Origin: Phascolomyces articulosus
Lineage: Eukaryota; Mucoromycota; Mucoromycetes; Mucorales; Lichtheimiaceae
Length of the DNA stretch: 64,000 nt
Assembly (NCBI GenBank): GCA_025677815.1
Contig: JAIXMP010000023.1
Coordinates: 372,001 to 436,000, forward strand
Direction: 5' to 3'
Below are positions 12,091 to 23,598 of this stretch, one piece after another (the first letter of the stretch is position 1; the number at the start of each line of letters is the position of its first letter). The notes under the pieces were generated by a model. That model worked only from the letters and a program-made list of their open reading frames with translations, was not told where the DNA came from and did not search any database. Made by a program: the position numbers and the translations under genes.

Positions 12091-12744
12091 CGATGGTGAT
12101 TATTATTATTAATTGTTGTCGTTGTTGTTGTTATGTATTATGTTGTTAGAATGTTGAAATAATGAGCAAAAACAAGATGAAAAAAACGAAGAATGAAAAG
12201 GTTAAAAAAAAGAGAGATGGGATTATTATTTTTTTAAATAGAAAAATGAACGAATAAGGAAGTTGTTTTTGTTTGATGTTATTTGCTACTTTTCCTAATG
12301 GGCGTCGTGGCGCATGACAAGTGCTAGGAGGAGCATTTTTATTAATTTCAAAATAGAATAATACTTTCTACTGCTGCTAACTTTAACTAAATCATTTATT
12401 ATTTTTTTACAATTATTAACTTCTGCCATGACATGTCAAGACACATTTTTATCATTATTATTTCAGATCACGTCTTCCTATTCAGATCCCAAAGTCAGAG
12501 ATACTGAATTACCTAAACCTCCATTGTTAATCCTAATCTTATATCAAATGTTGTTCTGTACTAAAATAGTAGAGAAAGAGAAAAAAAATAGGATTTCATG
12601 AATCCAATAATATGTATTGTTATGTACAAATAAAATGATAGTATAGAAGTGAGAGGGGAAGTAAAGCATGGATCAAAAGAGATTCTTGTTCTGATTCTTC
12701 CCAAAGGTATAAATATCTCTATTTGGTAGAGCATTCGTCTCTTT
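12091..12744. other. Intergenic DNA
   Basis: This lies between the upstream end of the four-TM gene and the 3' end of TAF11. It contains TTG-type trinucleotide tracts near 12115-12135 and AT-rich sequence only. No ORF or RNA gene is supported. Confidence 0.5.
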
Positions 12745-13813
12745 TTACCGCATCAATGTAAGTTTTTGACCCATAGAAGAAGTGGCACTTTGTTCTTTTT
12801 TATATCGTCGATTGGCTTCACGTAAATGTTCGGGACGAATGGCGCCTGTATGACCCCAATCCTCCATTACTTCTCGTGCTATTATGAATTATTCTATCTT
12901 AGTGAACATAGAACATAATCATCTCAATCCCATCTTCTCGTCTCTTATATATAAATATGTATATACCTTTTTCGACTATTTCACCCACATATACTTTTGA
13001 AAAACCAGCTACGACAATTGCCATTGTTTGGGAACATTGTTGATTCAATACCTGACTAACAAGCTGACCATAAAAAAGAAATTGTAGACATATTAGTATT
13101 TGTATCAAATAAAAACGATAGTATCATAAAACCTTAATCCTGGATCCCACGCTTTACCCTTCGAACATTTGTCCTATTTAATGCCGATCGTCTATATGCT
13201 TCATATCTTTGTAATTGTTCACTTGAGAAATTCTCTAATAATAATCTATAAATAATCAAAAATCAATATCGAGAACTCATGAAAAAGCATCTTTCCTATT
13301 CAGTTCCTTCCCCTTCCACCACACAATATGGAATAATAATAGCAATTCAAAAAAAGATAATTACTTCATATCTTCTTTTTGTTTTTCCATTTGTGCTTGC
13401 ATAAATGCATCCATATCTGCTTCTAATAAATCCTCTTTATTTTCATCCTCTTCTTCAGCTTCCGCGTCCTGTTGTGCTTGTTGTGAATCAGTGGCATTGG
13501 TTCCTCCACCTTTTGTGGAAGATTCATTCTCTTGATCTTCATTTTGTGTTTCATCGCCCGTTCCCGTTCCTGGTCCTGTTGCATGGGGTGTACTACTATT
13601 TTCACGTTCTGTTTCTACTGAACCTTGACGTGAAACAGATTGAATACCTGGTGTCGCGCCACTACTACTCGATCCACTTTGTCGTCGTTGATTGGACTGG
13701 TGTGCGGGTGACGATCGTTTTAATGCTGCAGCCGCTGCAGCTGCTGTCATCATGGGTCGATTGGTAGAAGGTGGACTGATTGCATTATAAGGTGGTGAAT
13801 TGGCAGGAAACAT
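12745..13813 (-). CDS. TAF11: TFIID subunit TAF11 (histone fold)
   Basis: Four exons: 13365-13813, 13158-13245, 12967-13063 and 12745-12878, giving 255 residues. The first ~150 residues are low complexity (Ser/Thr/Gln, then an acidic run), as in other TAF11 proteins. The C-terminal ~90 residues are the TAFII28 histone fold: RYEAYRRSALNRTNVRRLVS, then QTMAIVVAGFSKVYVGEIVE, then AREVMEDWGHTGAIRPEHLR. TAF11 pairs with TAF13 through this fold and helps TFIID bind TBP/TFIIA at core promoters. I chose the ATG at 13813 because it is the first ATG after the stop- and T-rich leader; the frame is open further upstream but only through homopolymer-derived codons. It is divergent from the bromodomain gene, with 180 bp between the two starts. 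Confidence 0.95.
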
Positions 13814-13993
13814 TTTTTTTTTTTGAGTGTAGAAAGCTAAAAAAAAGTCTCTCTCTTTTATATAAGTGGTTGCAGCCAGCAAATCCAAAAAAAGCAAAAT
13901 TTCTTTCTCAGCGTTCTTCACTTGCTTATACAACAACAACAAAAAAAAAAAAATACCCCATAATAAAACCCGCTGGAAAAAAAAAATAGAATA
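13814..13993. promoter_or_regulatory. Shared divergent promoter, TAF11 / bromodomain gene
   Basis: Only 180 bp separate the two start codons, so both promoters and 5' leaders must lie here. The region contains poly(A)/poly(T) tracts, a common nucleosome-excluding feature of fungal promoters. No clear TATA box is visible. Both products act in transcription or chromatin, so co-expression is plausible (inference). Confidence 0.7.
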
Positions 13994-16365
13994 ATGGCGA
14001 GTTATGCTTCTGATGAAGAACAACCACCACTACAACAAACGAGTGCCCCACGTATCAAGTTAAAACTTCGTTTAAATCCTTCTTCCAATGGAGGGGGTCG
14101 TGCCGATGCGAGTATAGTCAGTTCAACCACACATGATATTGAACCGACACCATTAGAATCCACCGAAGATCGTAAACGAAAAAAGCATAAAAAGAAGAAA
14201 TCACACAAAAAACATAAACGTCAAAAGAAGAATCAAGAATCCGATGACGAAGAGATCATATCACGTAAACATCAACACCATGGAAGACGAGAAAGTGAAC
14301 AATTGGATATCGATGGGGACGATGAGAAACATTACCGTGATAACAGATCAAAACATGATAACAATGAATCAGTAAATGCATCGGTCTCTCCTCAACCACA
14401 ACGGCCAGCCCATGTTCCTGTGGGTGGAAAACGACCGTTTGCTTTAATTCAAGCTGAACAGCAACGACAACAGCAACAGCAGCAACAGCAGCAACAGCAG
14501 CGTGAAGAGGAAGAAGAAGAAGAAGAAGAAGAAGAGAATGATGACGACGAAGAGATAAATACTACTATGATACAATACAAGGAAGTACTCAAACCTATCA
14601 AACAAGAAGAAGAATCTATACTTTCTACTTCTTCATTTGAAGGTTATGCTTATCAACAACAACGTGAGGACCATCATAGAAATACAATTCATGATCGTAC
14701 TGTACATCCTACTGAAGCAGCACATGACACATTCGCAACTCGTCCTACATCGTCTCATCATCCATCCTCATCAAAAGCCACAAATGCAATAAGAACAAAA
14801 ACCCCTCCATCTCGTCAACGTACTGCCTCCGTAAGTACTACTGCAAGTGCTTCAGAAAATAAACCAAAGAAACGTGGACGGCCCGTCAAAGTCAAAGCAC
14901 CACCACCTAAACCTGAACCTCGACCTCCTCCAGAATCAGCAAAGAAAGATAAAGATTTAAAAACGATCGCAACAAAATTAATTGATACTTTGGAAAGGTA
15001 ATATTAAAATATATTCAAGATAATGACTAGGAAATGAAAAAGACTTGGTATTAAAACCATATTATTCAGACGAGATTCATATGGATTATTTTTACAACCT
15101 GTGGATACAAGCATTGTTACTGATTATTTGACGGTGATCAAACATCCGATGGATTTTCAAACTATGCGAGAAAAACTCAATACGGATGAATATTCAGATA
15201 TGGAAGATTTCCGTCAAGATTTCTTATTGATTTGTACCAATGCCAAAACCTACAATGCTCCTGATACCATTTATTATCGTAATGCCGATCGATTGGAGCA
15301 ATATGGATTAAAAGCCATTGATCGTGCTGCCAAAACTGTTGTTTATGATTCACCTCAACCTATGGATGAACGTGGTGGAACACCTTATAGTGACGATTAT
15401 TATCATCATCATTCTTCTAGTTTGGAACGACGATGGGGCAGTGGTGCTAGCAGTAGTTTGATGCAACAACCCCCTTCTGTGAATCGACGTACATCAAGTA
15501 TTTCAACCATCACTGGTGGAGCAAACAATAAACGAGATTCCAATGTGAAAATGGAGGAGGAAGTAGATATTCTTGGATTGGATAATGGAAGTTCGATTTA
15601 TCCAGGACAAAGAAAACAAAGTCGACATGATTCAGATGTGACTATGACAATGCGTGATACGAATGACGCTAGTAGTTCAAGAGCTCCTACGCCTGTACGT
15701 GCATTTGGTATGCCCCCAACAAAGAAGAAAAAGAAAAAAGTGACAGAAGCAGGTATTGTTTATGCTTCTGATGGATCATTGGCAGGAGTAGGCGGTGGTA
15801 AGTTTTTATGAAGTTTATCTCCATCCAATATATGTATAATGCTACGCTTTATTTTATTATTTACTCACAGGTTTCTTATCTAGTTTCGGATTTACAAACA
15901 TTGATACCTCCTGAACAGCGATTCTCTGAAGTCCCAGGGATCACCATGGTGAACACACATGCATTGCCTTCTGCATTTTATACAACCCGAGGCTCTTATG
16001 AAGAATGGGCAAGTCACAAACACCCAACCCATCCAGCTCATTTTGCCGATTATGGTGCCTTCACTGCGTTAGGAAATGAACCACCGGGTGCGTTTTATAC
16101 AGCACAAGATGCATGTTACATTTATCCACTTTATGGTGACGATCGAGGTGAAGCCTACATGCGAAGCTTATGGGAATTTGCTGATGGGGTGGATGACTTG
16201 AAAGACACGGTCTATAACAAATCGAATTATTTGACACGAGGTGCATGGGATGTATTGCAAGAAGCACTCAAGGATGTCCAGGATGTTAAAGAAGTGGATG
16301 CCGAGTTTGGACAACTTCATGTGTCAGAATTTGAAAAAGCATATGAAAGTGCAACAAAACAATAA
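13994..16365 (+). CDS. BRD7/BRD9-like bromodomain protein
   Basis: Three exons: 13994-14997, 15070-15797 and 15884-16365, giving 737 residues. The N-terminal third is basic and disordered, with a KKHKKKKSHKKHKRQ patch and a polyQ-polyE run near residues 155-185. An AT-hook-like KKRGRPVKVK lies near 295. The bromodomain spans about 322-425. It has the ZA-loop motif TVIKHPMDFQTMREKL and the acetyl-lysine-anchoring asparagine in CTNAKTYNAPDTIYY. The region after it, including SDLQTLIPPEQRFSEVPG and a helical tail, fits the DUF3512-type C-terminus of BRD7/BRD9, which are SWI/SNF (ncBAF/PBAF) subunits in animals. The acceptor at 15883 is used because the one at 15870 would run into a stop. It shares a promoter region with TAF11. 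Confidence 0.88.
14460..14536 (+). repeat. Coding trinucleotide repeat: polyQ followed by polyE
   Basis: CAA/CAG units encode about 13 consecutive glutamines, followed after one arginine by about 11 glutamates from GAA/GAG units. They lie in the disordered N-terminal region of the bromodomain protein. Such tracts are prone to length changes. Confidence 0.9.
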
Positions 16366-19300
16366 ATAAAAGAAGTTATGAAACACTTTATAAATATATC
16401 TTTCTTTCCTTATTAAAACATTATTATTTTATTTATGAGTTTTTTTTAGCACTGTACCTTGTCCAACCACCCCCTCCCCCCAAAAAAAAGTGGGCACTTT
16501 TGCAGCTGCAAGGGAATAATTTCAACTTTATGTCAACTAGAAGTATTTGTTACATTTGCATTCCTACTAATTGTATATCATATTCTTGATGCTTAAAAAG
16601 TGACAAAGTATGATTCTCTTCCTCTATAAGCTTTTGAATCTCAAAAATAATATATACTTAGATTGAGTATGTGAACGATTTATGTACAATAAATGTATGT
16701 ATAGAATAGTATAAAACATGTTTAGTTAGATATAATCATGAGCAGACAAATTCGTAATAAAAACTTTTTTTGTACAGATGCAAACACTATGTTATTATAA
16801 TGAAAGCATCATATATGCAATTATAGGGCATTTGGGTTTTAGGTTTATGAGCGAGAAACTGGAAATCACAATTAATGTAACCTTCTCTGCTGTTATATTT
16901 TTTTTTTTTTTTGGCATGAAAAGGGGTTCGTCATGTTGATCATTAATATTTGAGCCCAAAACAAATATGTGTCATGAACTTGGTAATCGAAAAGTCATCG
17001 AACCAACTGAGCAACCTTCAATGTGTTCTAGTATAGGGTATAGAGTGAAATTCTTGCTTACTCTTTTTTTTAAAAAAAAAATCGATAGATTAATCCTTGT
17101 ATTTTGAATTCTTGAATTCTTATACTTGGCTTTCCACAATTCTATGTTATTCTCTATATAAAAGCTTGCAATATTGACATCTTGCACATGAGGAAAATGT
17201 GTCATCATTTATAATAATAACTGACAATAGGGGCTTTGAACACATAGAATTGTAGACTATGGAAACATCCATAGTTGAATCTTTCCTATTCGTATATACA
17301 AGGGATTCTCCTAAGTATTCTCCTTCATTTGCAAATGATTCATTGTATAAAAAATATTAGTCATGTAGTAGATGGATGATTTTTAGTCCTGGGATGTACC
17401 AGTGCGATAGGTTGATGGGTAATTGGTTTCTATACAGTCAAGCAACTTTTAAAGCTATCTTAACTCGCGTAACAGACATATCCTTTTGTTGTAAAAATAT
17501 GTCTATAGCATAGGATTAACAAGCAATTCTGTCGATCTTTCTCCCGTAGTATGACAAAAGATATAGAATACTCAAGCTAGATTCTAAAGAAAGGTGCTTT
17601 TTGCCCGAATATTGTGCGCCGATTTGCGTACAGATGCTCTCTTTACAAGGTGAGAAAAGCATTTTTGATTTTTAAAAAAAGGTACATATGGCAGGAGTAA
17701 CAACTATATACAGGAATGAAGAGCATGCTGATATTTACCATACTTTCGGGTGAGTGCCTTCTTTTTGTTATTCATCTTTCGTTGCTATCAACAAGCCCTA
17801 GTTAAATCTAATAACAAAAGGTACTTCTTTTTCTATTTGGTTTTGTTATAGATAAGTTAGTTCATCGTTCTAACTTTTTTTTTCCTAGTTGTTATTGATA
17901 AAAATAGTGGCGTATCAAATGAATCTTGTCATGCTTTGTGGTCATAAAATTCCCACATTGAAAGTAAGCTCTCGAATTATTCTTCAGGCTTCCATTCGCT
18001 GCTTTACCTTCACTTGCAACTATCATGATCTATTTTCTGACTCAAATAAAAAAAAAATAGACATATCTTTATCATTCCTTGTATTCTATATACGTCTCTA
18101 TCCCATCTTTTTAAACATGTCTTGCCTTGTATAATACCTATAACCATCACGTAGCTATTTCTTGAGAGTATTGCTAGTATATTATTGTTAGTGCCATCGT
18201 AATACCTCTTCTTCTCGTGACCATTATTATTTTATCATAAAACAAAAGGCACCAATATCTTATGAGAAAATTATGTTGTATGCCAGGTTTACTAGTAAAC
18301 AAAATAGGTATTAGACTTTGACTCTATAGAAATAACCGGGTGTTATCCTCGATACTTTTTTTTTCATATGGTATAGTGGGTGATTACTCTTCAAATATAT
18401 TTTGACTGTGTATCCTTTTTCTTTCTCTCTCTTTCTCCCTCCCCCCACAAAAAAAAAGCATATATAAAGCATCAATCAAGTCTTCTTTTTACTGCCAAAT
18501 TTAGTGTGCATCTGTGTTGATTGTTTTGATATATATAAATATAAATTTTGTTACGTATTATTATGATGATATCAATTGGAGTTATATATTATTTTTGTTA
18601 TTAAAATTGGAAATACTAATCATACTACTTGTGATTCTTCCCTAAATGCTATGTTTTTTTTTACAAGTGACATACATACCTTAAGACTCATGTGTGAAAA
18701 AGAATCATTTGATGTGCTTTGAGATAATGTATAATATGCATTCATGGCCTTCATTCATTGGTTATAAAAAAAATGGGTTGACCACTATGAAGATGATAAG
18801 ATATGGAAATGTGGAAATCTTTATTTGTAATCTTTGCTAAATCCCATTAACATGCATAAAGTGTTTGTGGGGGATATTTATGCATTTTGTACATTATTGA
18901 AACATGATACATAATAAAAAATAATAACAATTTAAGAGAAGAGTGTAGTGTAGAGAGAGATAGCTGTCATTCCCTAATAGGGTACTTTGTTGCTTCTATC
19001 TTTATATGTTTAAAGTGGTTTTTTTCTTAGTATATCATTTGTTAACATGACGACCGACTACAATTATTTTATTCTATGTAAATTAATAATAATGGATGTT
19101 TTTCCTATACGTATCCTAATAGAACACATATAAAAAAACATCCCCTCAAGTTTACAAGTTATGATAAAGAAAAAAAAAATGAACGGTATGGTATTTTTGA
19201 TTTTGTTGGGGGAGGAGGAGAATGTATATAAAACACTACAAAGAAATATATAATGGTAAAAAAAAAAAATATTACATGTATTATTTATAAAAGATCAATC

Positions 19301-19416
19301 ATCATCATCGTCAGGAAGAAGAACTAGGAGATAAAGATGCTCCAGGTGCTTCGGGCCCTAAATCATTAAAATCACTATTTTAGTCTGAATTATCATTATC
19401 AAGTTTCAATGTTCAT
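16366..19416. other. 3 kb gene-poor intergenic region
   Basis: No supported gene. Reading frames here are short and AT-driven. One small two-exon model (17725-17733 joined to 17889-17947) would encode only about 27 residues and was rejected. The region carries poly(T)/poly(A) tracts (for example 16899-16912) and no tRNA B-box that I can find. The leftmost ~100 bp is probably the 3' untranslated region of the bromodomain gene. Confidence 0.5.
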
Positions 19417-20379
19417 CTATGAGTTGCTATGGTAGTGCTTACAATTTTCTTCTGTATCATCGTCCTTATTGTGATTATTATTATTATTGTTGTTATTCCT
19501 GGTAATATGTTGTTGAATAAAGGTCCAATCAATACGACAAGTTTCTAATTGTTCACGATAACATGAACATTGATTGGCAAGCGCATTTAAAAACACCATA
19601 TCCTTGGTATAATGGGGAGCAATATATAAAAGTCGAGTCAAATCATGGATCATGCCTTGTTGTTCTTTTTGAACCTCATCAAAACGAATATGATGAGATA
19701 AAGGAGAAGGGTATTGTTGTTCTTTAAGACAAAGTAAAGTACCTGGACCTTTATAAATACCATGAACATCCTTTGGATCAAAACCAATGGTAACATGAAA
19801 AAAAGCCGGCTCCAAATTTAACAAAGCACGGATCTTTTGACCCAAAGGCCAATGTAACACACGATAATAAGCTTTACTTGTCAACTTTTGTTGTTGTTCT
19901 TCTTCCTGTTTTTCAACATGAGCCAACCCCAAGTCCATAGGCCAATCATATTCTTTCCATTGACTCGGTTCACCCACGCGTTCCATGATCCATTGAATCA
20001 AATTTTTCATGGCTTGTGCTTTTCGTTTTTTCTTTGGAAATTCAATATTGGCTGCTTCCATGGCCAATTTGAGTTCTTTTCGGTGAATAAGTGTAATATG
20101 AGAATGATCATGACCATCTCGTTGAATTCGATTTTGAATGAGTGAAGGAGAAATGCCATGACGTTGGTAACCAATAGTGTCAATATAGAATCCTTCCAAT
20201 GAAATGTAAGCATAGCCATGGGTTAATTCAATAAGGGGTTGTGGTTTAGGTTCTACTACTTCCTCTTCTTGTTGTTGTTGTTCATTAGGTTGATTGTCAT
20301 GGTGATCGTCTTGCGTCACTTGTTGCTCCTGTTGTTCTTTGTTATTTTTTTCATGTTGTTTTTTCTTTTTGTGTGTCAT
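19417..20379 (-). CDS. 2H phosphoesterase-like (Swiss Army Knife type) protein
   Basis: Single exon, 320 residues. The first ~50 residues are Lys/Gln/Glu-rich and disordered. The core has the two histidine motifs that define the 2H phosphoesterase superfamily: HSHITLI with His94 and Thr96, and FFHVTIGFDPKDVHG with His195 and Thr197. The second block resembles the 2H-SAK domain found in proteins annotated as Swiss Army Knife RNA repair-like. Members typically act on cyclic phosphodiesters or RNA ends, but the substrate here cannot be told. The tail is Asn/His-rich and acidic. A possible donor (GTAAGC) sits 20 nt before the stop, and coding-like sequence (LGPEAPGASLSPSSSS) lies beyond it, so a spliced alternative C-terminus joining 19441 to about 19361 is possible. 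Position of both HxT motifs makes the family call fairly firm. Confidence 0.72.
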   Translation of the reverse strand: MTHKKKKQHEKNNKEQQEQQVTQDDHHDNQPNEQQQQEEEVVEPKPQPLIELTHGYAYISLEGFYIDTIGYQRHGISPSLIQNRIQRDGHDHSHITLIHRKELKLAMEAANIEFPKKKRKAQAMKNLIQWIMERVGEPSQWKEYDWPMDLGLAHVEKQEEEQQQKLTSKAYYRVLHWPLGQKIRALLNLEPAFFHVTIGFDPKDVHGIYKGPGTLLCLKEQQYPSPLSHHIRFDEVQKEQQGMIHDLTRLLYIAPHYTKDMVFLNALANQCSCYREQLETCRIDWTFIQQHITRNNNNNNNNHNKDDDTEENCKHYHSNS

Positions 20380-21139
20380 TTCGACCCTTCCCCCCTTTTC
20401 ACTTTTTTTTTACGTATCAAAGTGATTTTTAATGAGTTTGGGTAAGGTTTTTTTGAGTCAGGATGATTTTTTTTTTTGACGTATAAAAAAAAACTCAGAA
20501 AAATGTATTTTATGTTAATGAGTTACAATATAAACATTCATTTCTTTTTTAAATGGCTTATTCAAACGTTTTCCATCGTTGTAGTATAAGATCAAACCAT
20601 GTTTGAAACTTTTTTATATATAAAGGTGGACGATACTATCTTATTTAATAAAAAATTGACCGGACAACAAACTCTTTACTCAAATGTAAAAAATGCAATA
20701 TATAATAAAAAGCAGTAGTACAACGATACACAGCATAAACGTAAAGTTTTCCATTCATCTTTTATATTTTGAATATCAGCAAAGTATAAAATAAAGTGTT
20801 TATATTTTATATAAGTTGTTTGAAAAGAAATATACAACAGAAAAGATGATGAGTTTATCAGTCAGTGTGTGTGTGTGTGTTGTTTGGGGGGGGTTAATAA
20901 ATATGTAAGGTAGGGAGGAAAAAGCAAAAGGGATAATTTATAACGAAACGACAGAAAAAAAGAAAAATGTTGATAATTATAATAATAATAATAATTGCTG
21001 TTGTTGTTGTTGTGTATACAGAAAGAAAGAAGATATGGTTTCAACGTTTGATGCGATTATGATAAAAGGATTATTATATATATAAGGAAGATAGATAAAG
21101 ATATTCACAAAAAGAAAAAACTGTATAAAAGGAACCATT
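20380..21139. other. Intergenic DNA
   Basis: This is the promoter side of the 2H-phosphoesterase gene and the 3' side of the polyQ membrane gene. It contains a short GT run (about 20866-20881) and a G run, plus AT-rich sequence. No gene or RNA is supported. Confidence 0.5.
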
Positions 21140-22280
21140 TTAAGCACTATAATAACGCTTCATGGGTCTTGTTCTAGATGATACCATAGTAGGACCAAAA
21201 TAATCCTCTTCGTCATCATCGTCGTCGTCAGCATAGACATCATCCACTGTACTTGTCAGAGCAGCTTGTCCTTCTTGAATCAAGTTTTGTAATTGTGTTT
21301 GCATTCGAGTTAACATTTCATCTTCTTCTTCTCGTGCTATAATATATATATATATATGTATGTATATCCATAGGATGATAAGTATAAGCAATGATATATA
21401 TTATAATTCAAGAAAAAAGATAATACGTTACGTTGAAGATCAACTGATTTCGATCGGCGTTTCGAACGTTGCTTTCCTTGAGACTGATATTAAAATAAGT
21501 CATCCATTTCCTTTTTTTTCTACATGTAATACACATATCTATATTCAGACTTACTTTATTCATACTAGCCAAAGTAGGTTTTGCATAAGTAATATCATTT
21601 GAACGTGAATGATGTTGTTTTCTTTGTTGTTGTTGATGTTGCTGTTGTTGAGGTTTATTCGTCAAGCACTCCGCCCATTCTTCAGTCCGCCGTCTTCGAG
21701 TATCTCCAAGTGACTTTTTCAATGATAAAGGTTGTTCATGTTTTTCATTGGAAGAAGAAGAAAGTCGTCTAATTCTTGACTGATGATGATGATGATGATG
21801 ATGATAAGAATGATCCATGCTATTATATCTTGAATGAAGCAAGTGTCTTTGTTGTTGTTGTTGTTGATATGTTATCGAAGAAACAGAGGACGATGTACTA
21901 TTAGAAGCAGCCACAAGTAAATTTTGTTGTTTTTGTACAGGATTCAATAATTCACCTGTCCAATAATTGTAAGCAGTAATAGCAATGGCGGATGTAAAAA
22001 TCACTGCATCTAAAATACGTGATAATAAAAAGGCTAATAAAGTGGGTTGTGGGAAATTATAAGAAACACTTGGGATATCATTGGAAGAAGTCTGTTGTTG
22101 TTGTTGTTGTTGATAGATATCTTCCTCGCTGTTGTTGTTGTTGTCATTATATTCTTCGTCATGAATATATAATGGTTCTGATGGATAAAGTCGATGATTA
22201 TTGTGATAATAACCAGCAGGTCGACGACATGGATCCACCTCTGGATGATTGATATATAGGGCTGGATTTTCAAGTGCCAT
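21140..22280 (-). CDS. Single-TM protein with polyQ and polyH tracts (unknown family)
   Basis: Three exons: 21555-22280, 21432-21483 and 21140-21336, giving 324 residues with consistent phase. A polar N-terminus (Tyr/Asn/Glu/Gln-rich) precedes one hydrophobic segment, LLSRILDAVIFTSAIAITAY, at about residues 85-105, followed by NYWTGELLNPVQKQQ. After it come several low-complexity tracts: QQQQQQ, an H run of seven and a second Q/H run. The basic exon 2 (SQGKQRSKRRSKSVDLQ) and an acidic C-terminus ending GPTMVSSRTRPMKRYYSA follow. The compact segment around the TM helix is the only part that looks evolutionarily constrained. I do not recognise the family and assign no function. The exon structure is well supported by consensus splice sites. 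Confidence 0.65.
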
Positions 22281-23598
22281 GTGTTTCTATGTATATATAA
22301 AATGTGGCAAAACCAAGGGGAGAGTTTTGTAACAGTAAAAAAAAAGATAAGGAAGAAAAGAGAAAAAAAGAAAAGAAAAAAGAGACAGAAAGAATAAGTT
22401 TATATACACATACAATGATGTGAGGCATCATCTCCGCCGGAACGCCCCGTTTTTTTTAAATATATATAAGGGTGTTTATAGGGAAGAAGCAAAACGTTAC
22501 AGACAAAGGCGCGCGCGAGGGGGTAAAGGGGAAAAAAAGGCTGGGGGACGAATCTATTTGTTCAAGAGTTGTTATTATGGGGGGAGTGGATGTGGTCAGA
22601 AGAAAAAGGGGATTTTTGTTGTTGTTGGTTTTGAATAAGCTTTAAAGAAGGTCACCTTGTCTCCTTTTTTATTTGTTGCAGCTTTGGATTTCATATGACT
22701 GTCCATTATCCTCTATTTCTTTTTTAATTCGTACAAACAATAAACAGTTATCAACAAAGTAAGAATAAGAGAAAGTGATACGTCTTTTTCCATGACGATA
22801 AACACAATGACCCTGCATCATCATTTTTGACTTCAAGAAGTAGTAAGTACAAGTGAACTAATGAGGAAGGGAGAGAGAGAGATTTGAAACACTTTGACTT
22901 TTGTTCTCCAAAGACCAATAGCTCTTTTTATCAATCCACATGTTATTCTTCATATGCTTTTATTTTTCATTTTTTGATATATAATTAGAAATAAAAAGGT
23001 GCTTTTGTATTTTGGATTAAATAAATGATATTTATCATCCAAAAAAAAAAACGCACACGCCACATCCTTTCTCACATCCATATCGTACTCACTATGGAAA
23101 TGCATGATATATATGGTTTAAATGTTGTTGATTCATGCAGATCCATATAGAGTCATCTATATACAAAGTACTTCTTTTAAGGAGATCAAGTCATAGTGGA
23201 TAGATAGATTTAAACTTTTTTGAAACCTCCTAAATTTCTTTTATCTTTTCGCCACATATTTTTCTACTCCATATAAAATAGATATATTTAAAAGAAAATG
23301 GGATCCTAATGGGAAAAGATGGATGAATTTGTATATATATATGTATACATATATATATATATATTTATATATTAAAAAAAAAAGAAGTTGGATGCAAACA
23401 ATTATACTATATAGAAAGAATGGGGGAAAGAAGTGGGGATAAAAAAAAGGGAAGGGTGTTTAGAGCAAGGGGCCAAGGGAAGAAGATGATTGATCATGAT
23501 CATTAACGCAAAGAGATGACAAACATTTTCACTTCATATTTTGGAGGTATAAAAAGATAAATCATTAAGCCAAGGGAGAAAGAGATAACTCACTACAC
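22281..23598. other. Intergenic DNA
   Basis: 1.3 kb without a supported gene. The purine-rich frame at 22420-22638 (+) is composition-driven. An AT microsatellite lies around 23332-23363. The part nearest 22281 is the probable promoter of the single-TM protein gene. Confidence 0.5.

Noticed and set aside
17725..17947. Two-exon mini gene giving about 27 residues with a hydrophobic start
   Set aside because: Too short and based on a single GTGAGT/TAG pair; the reading frame ends right after the second exon without known homology.
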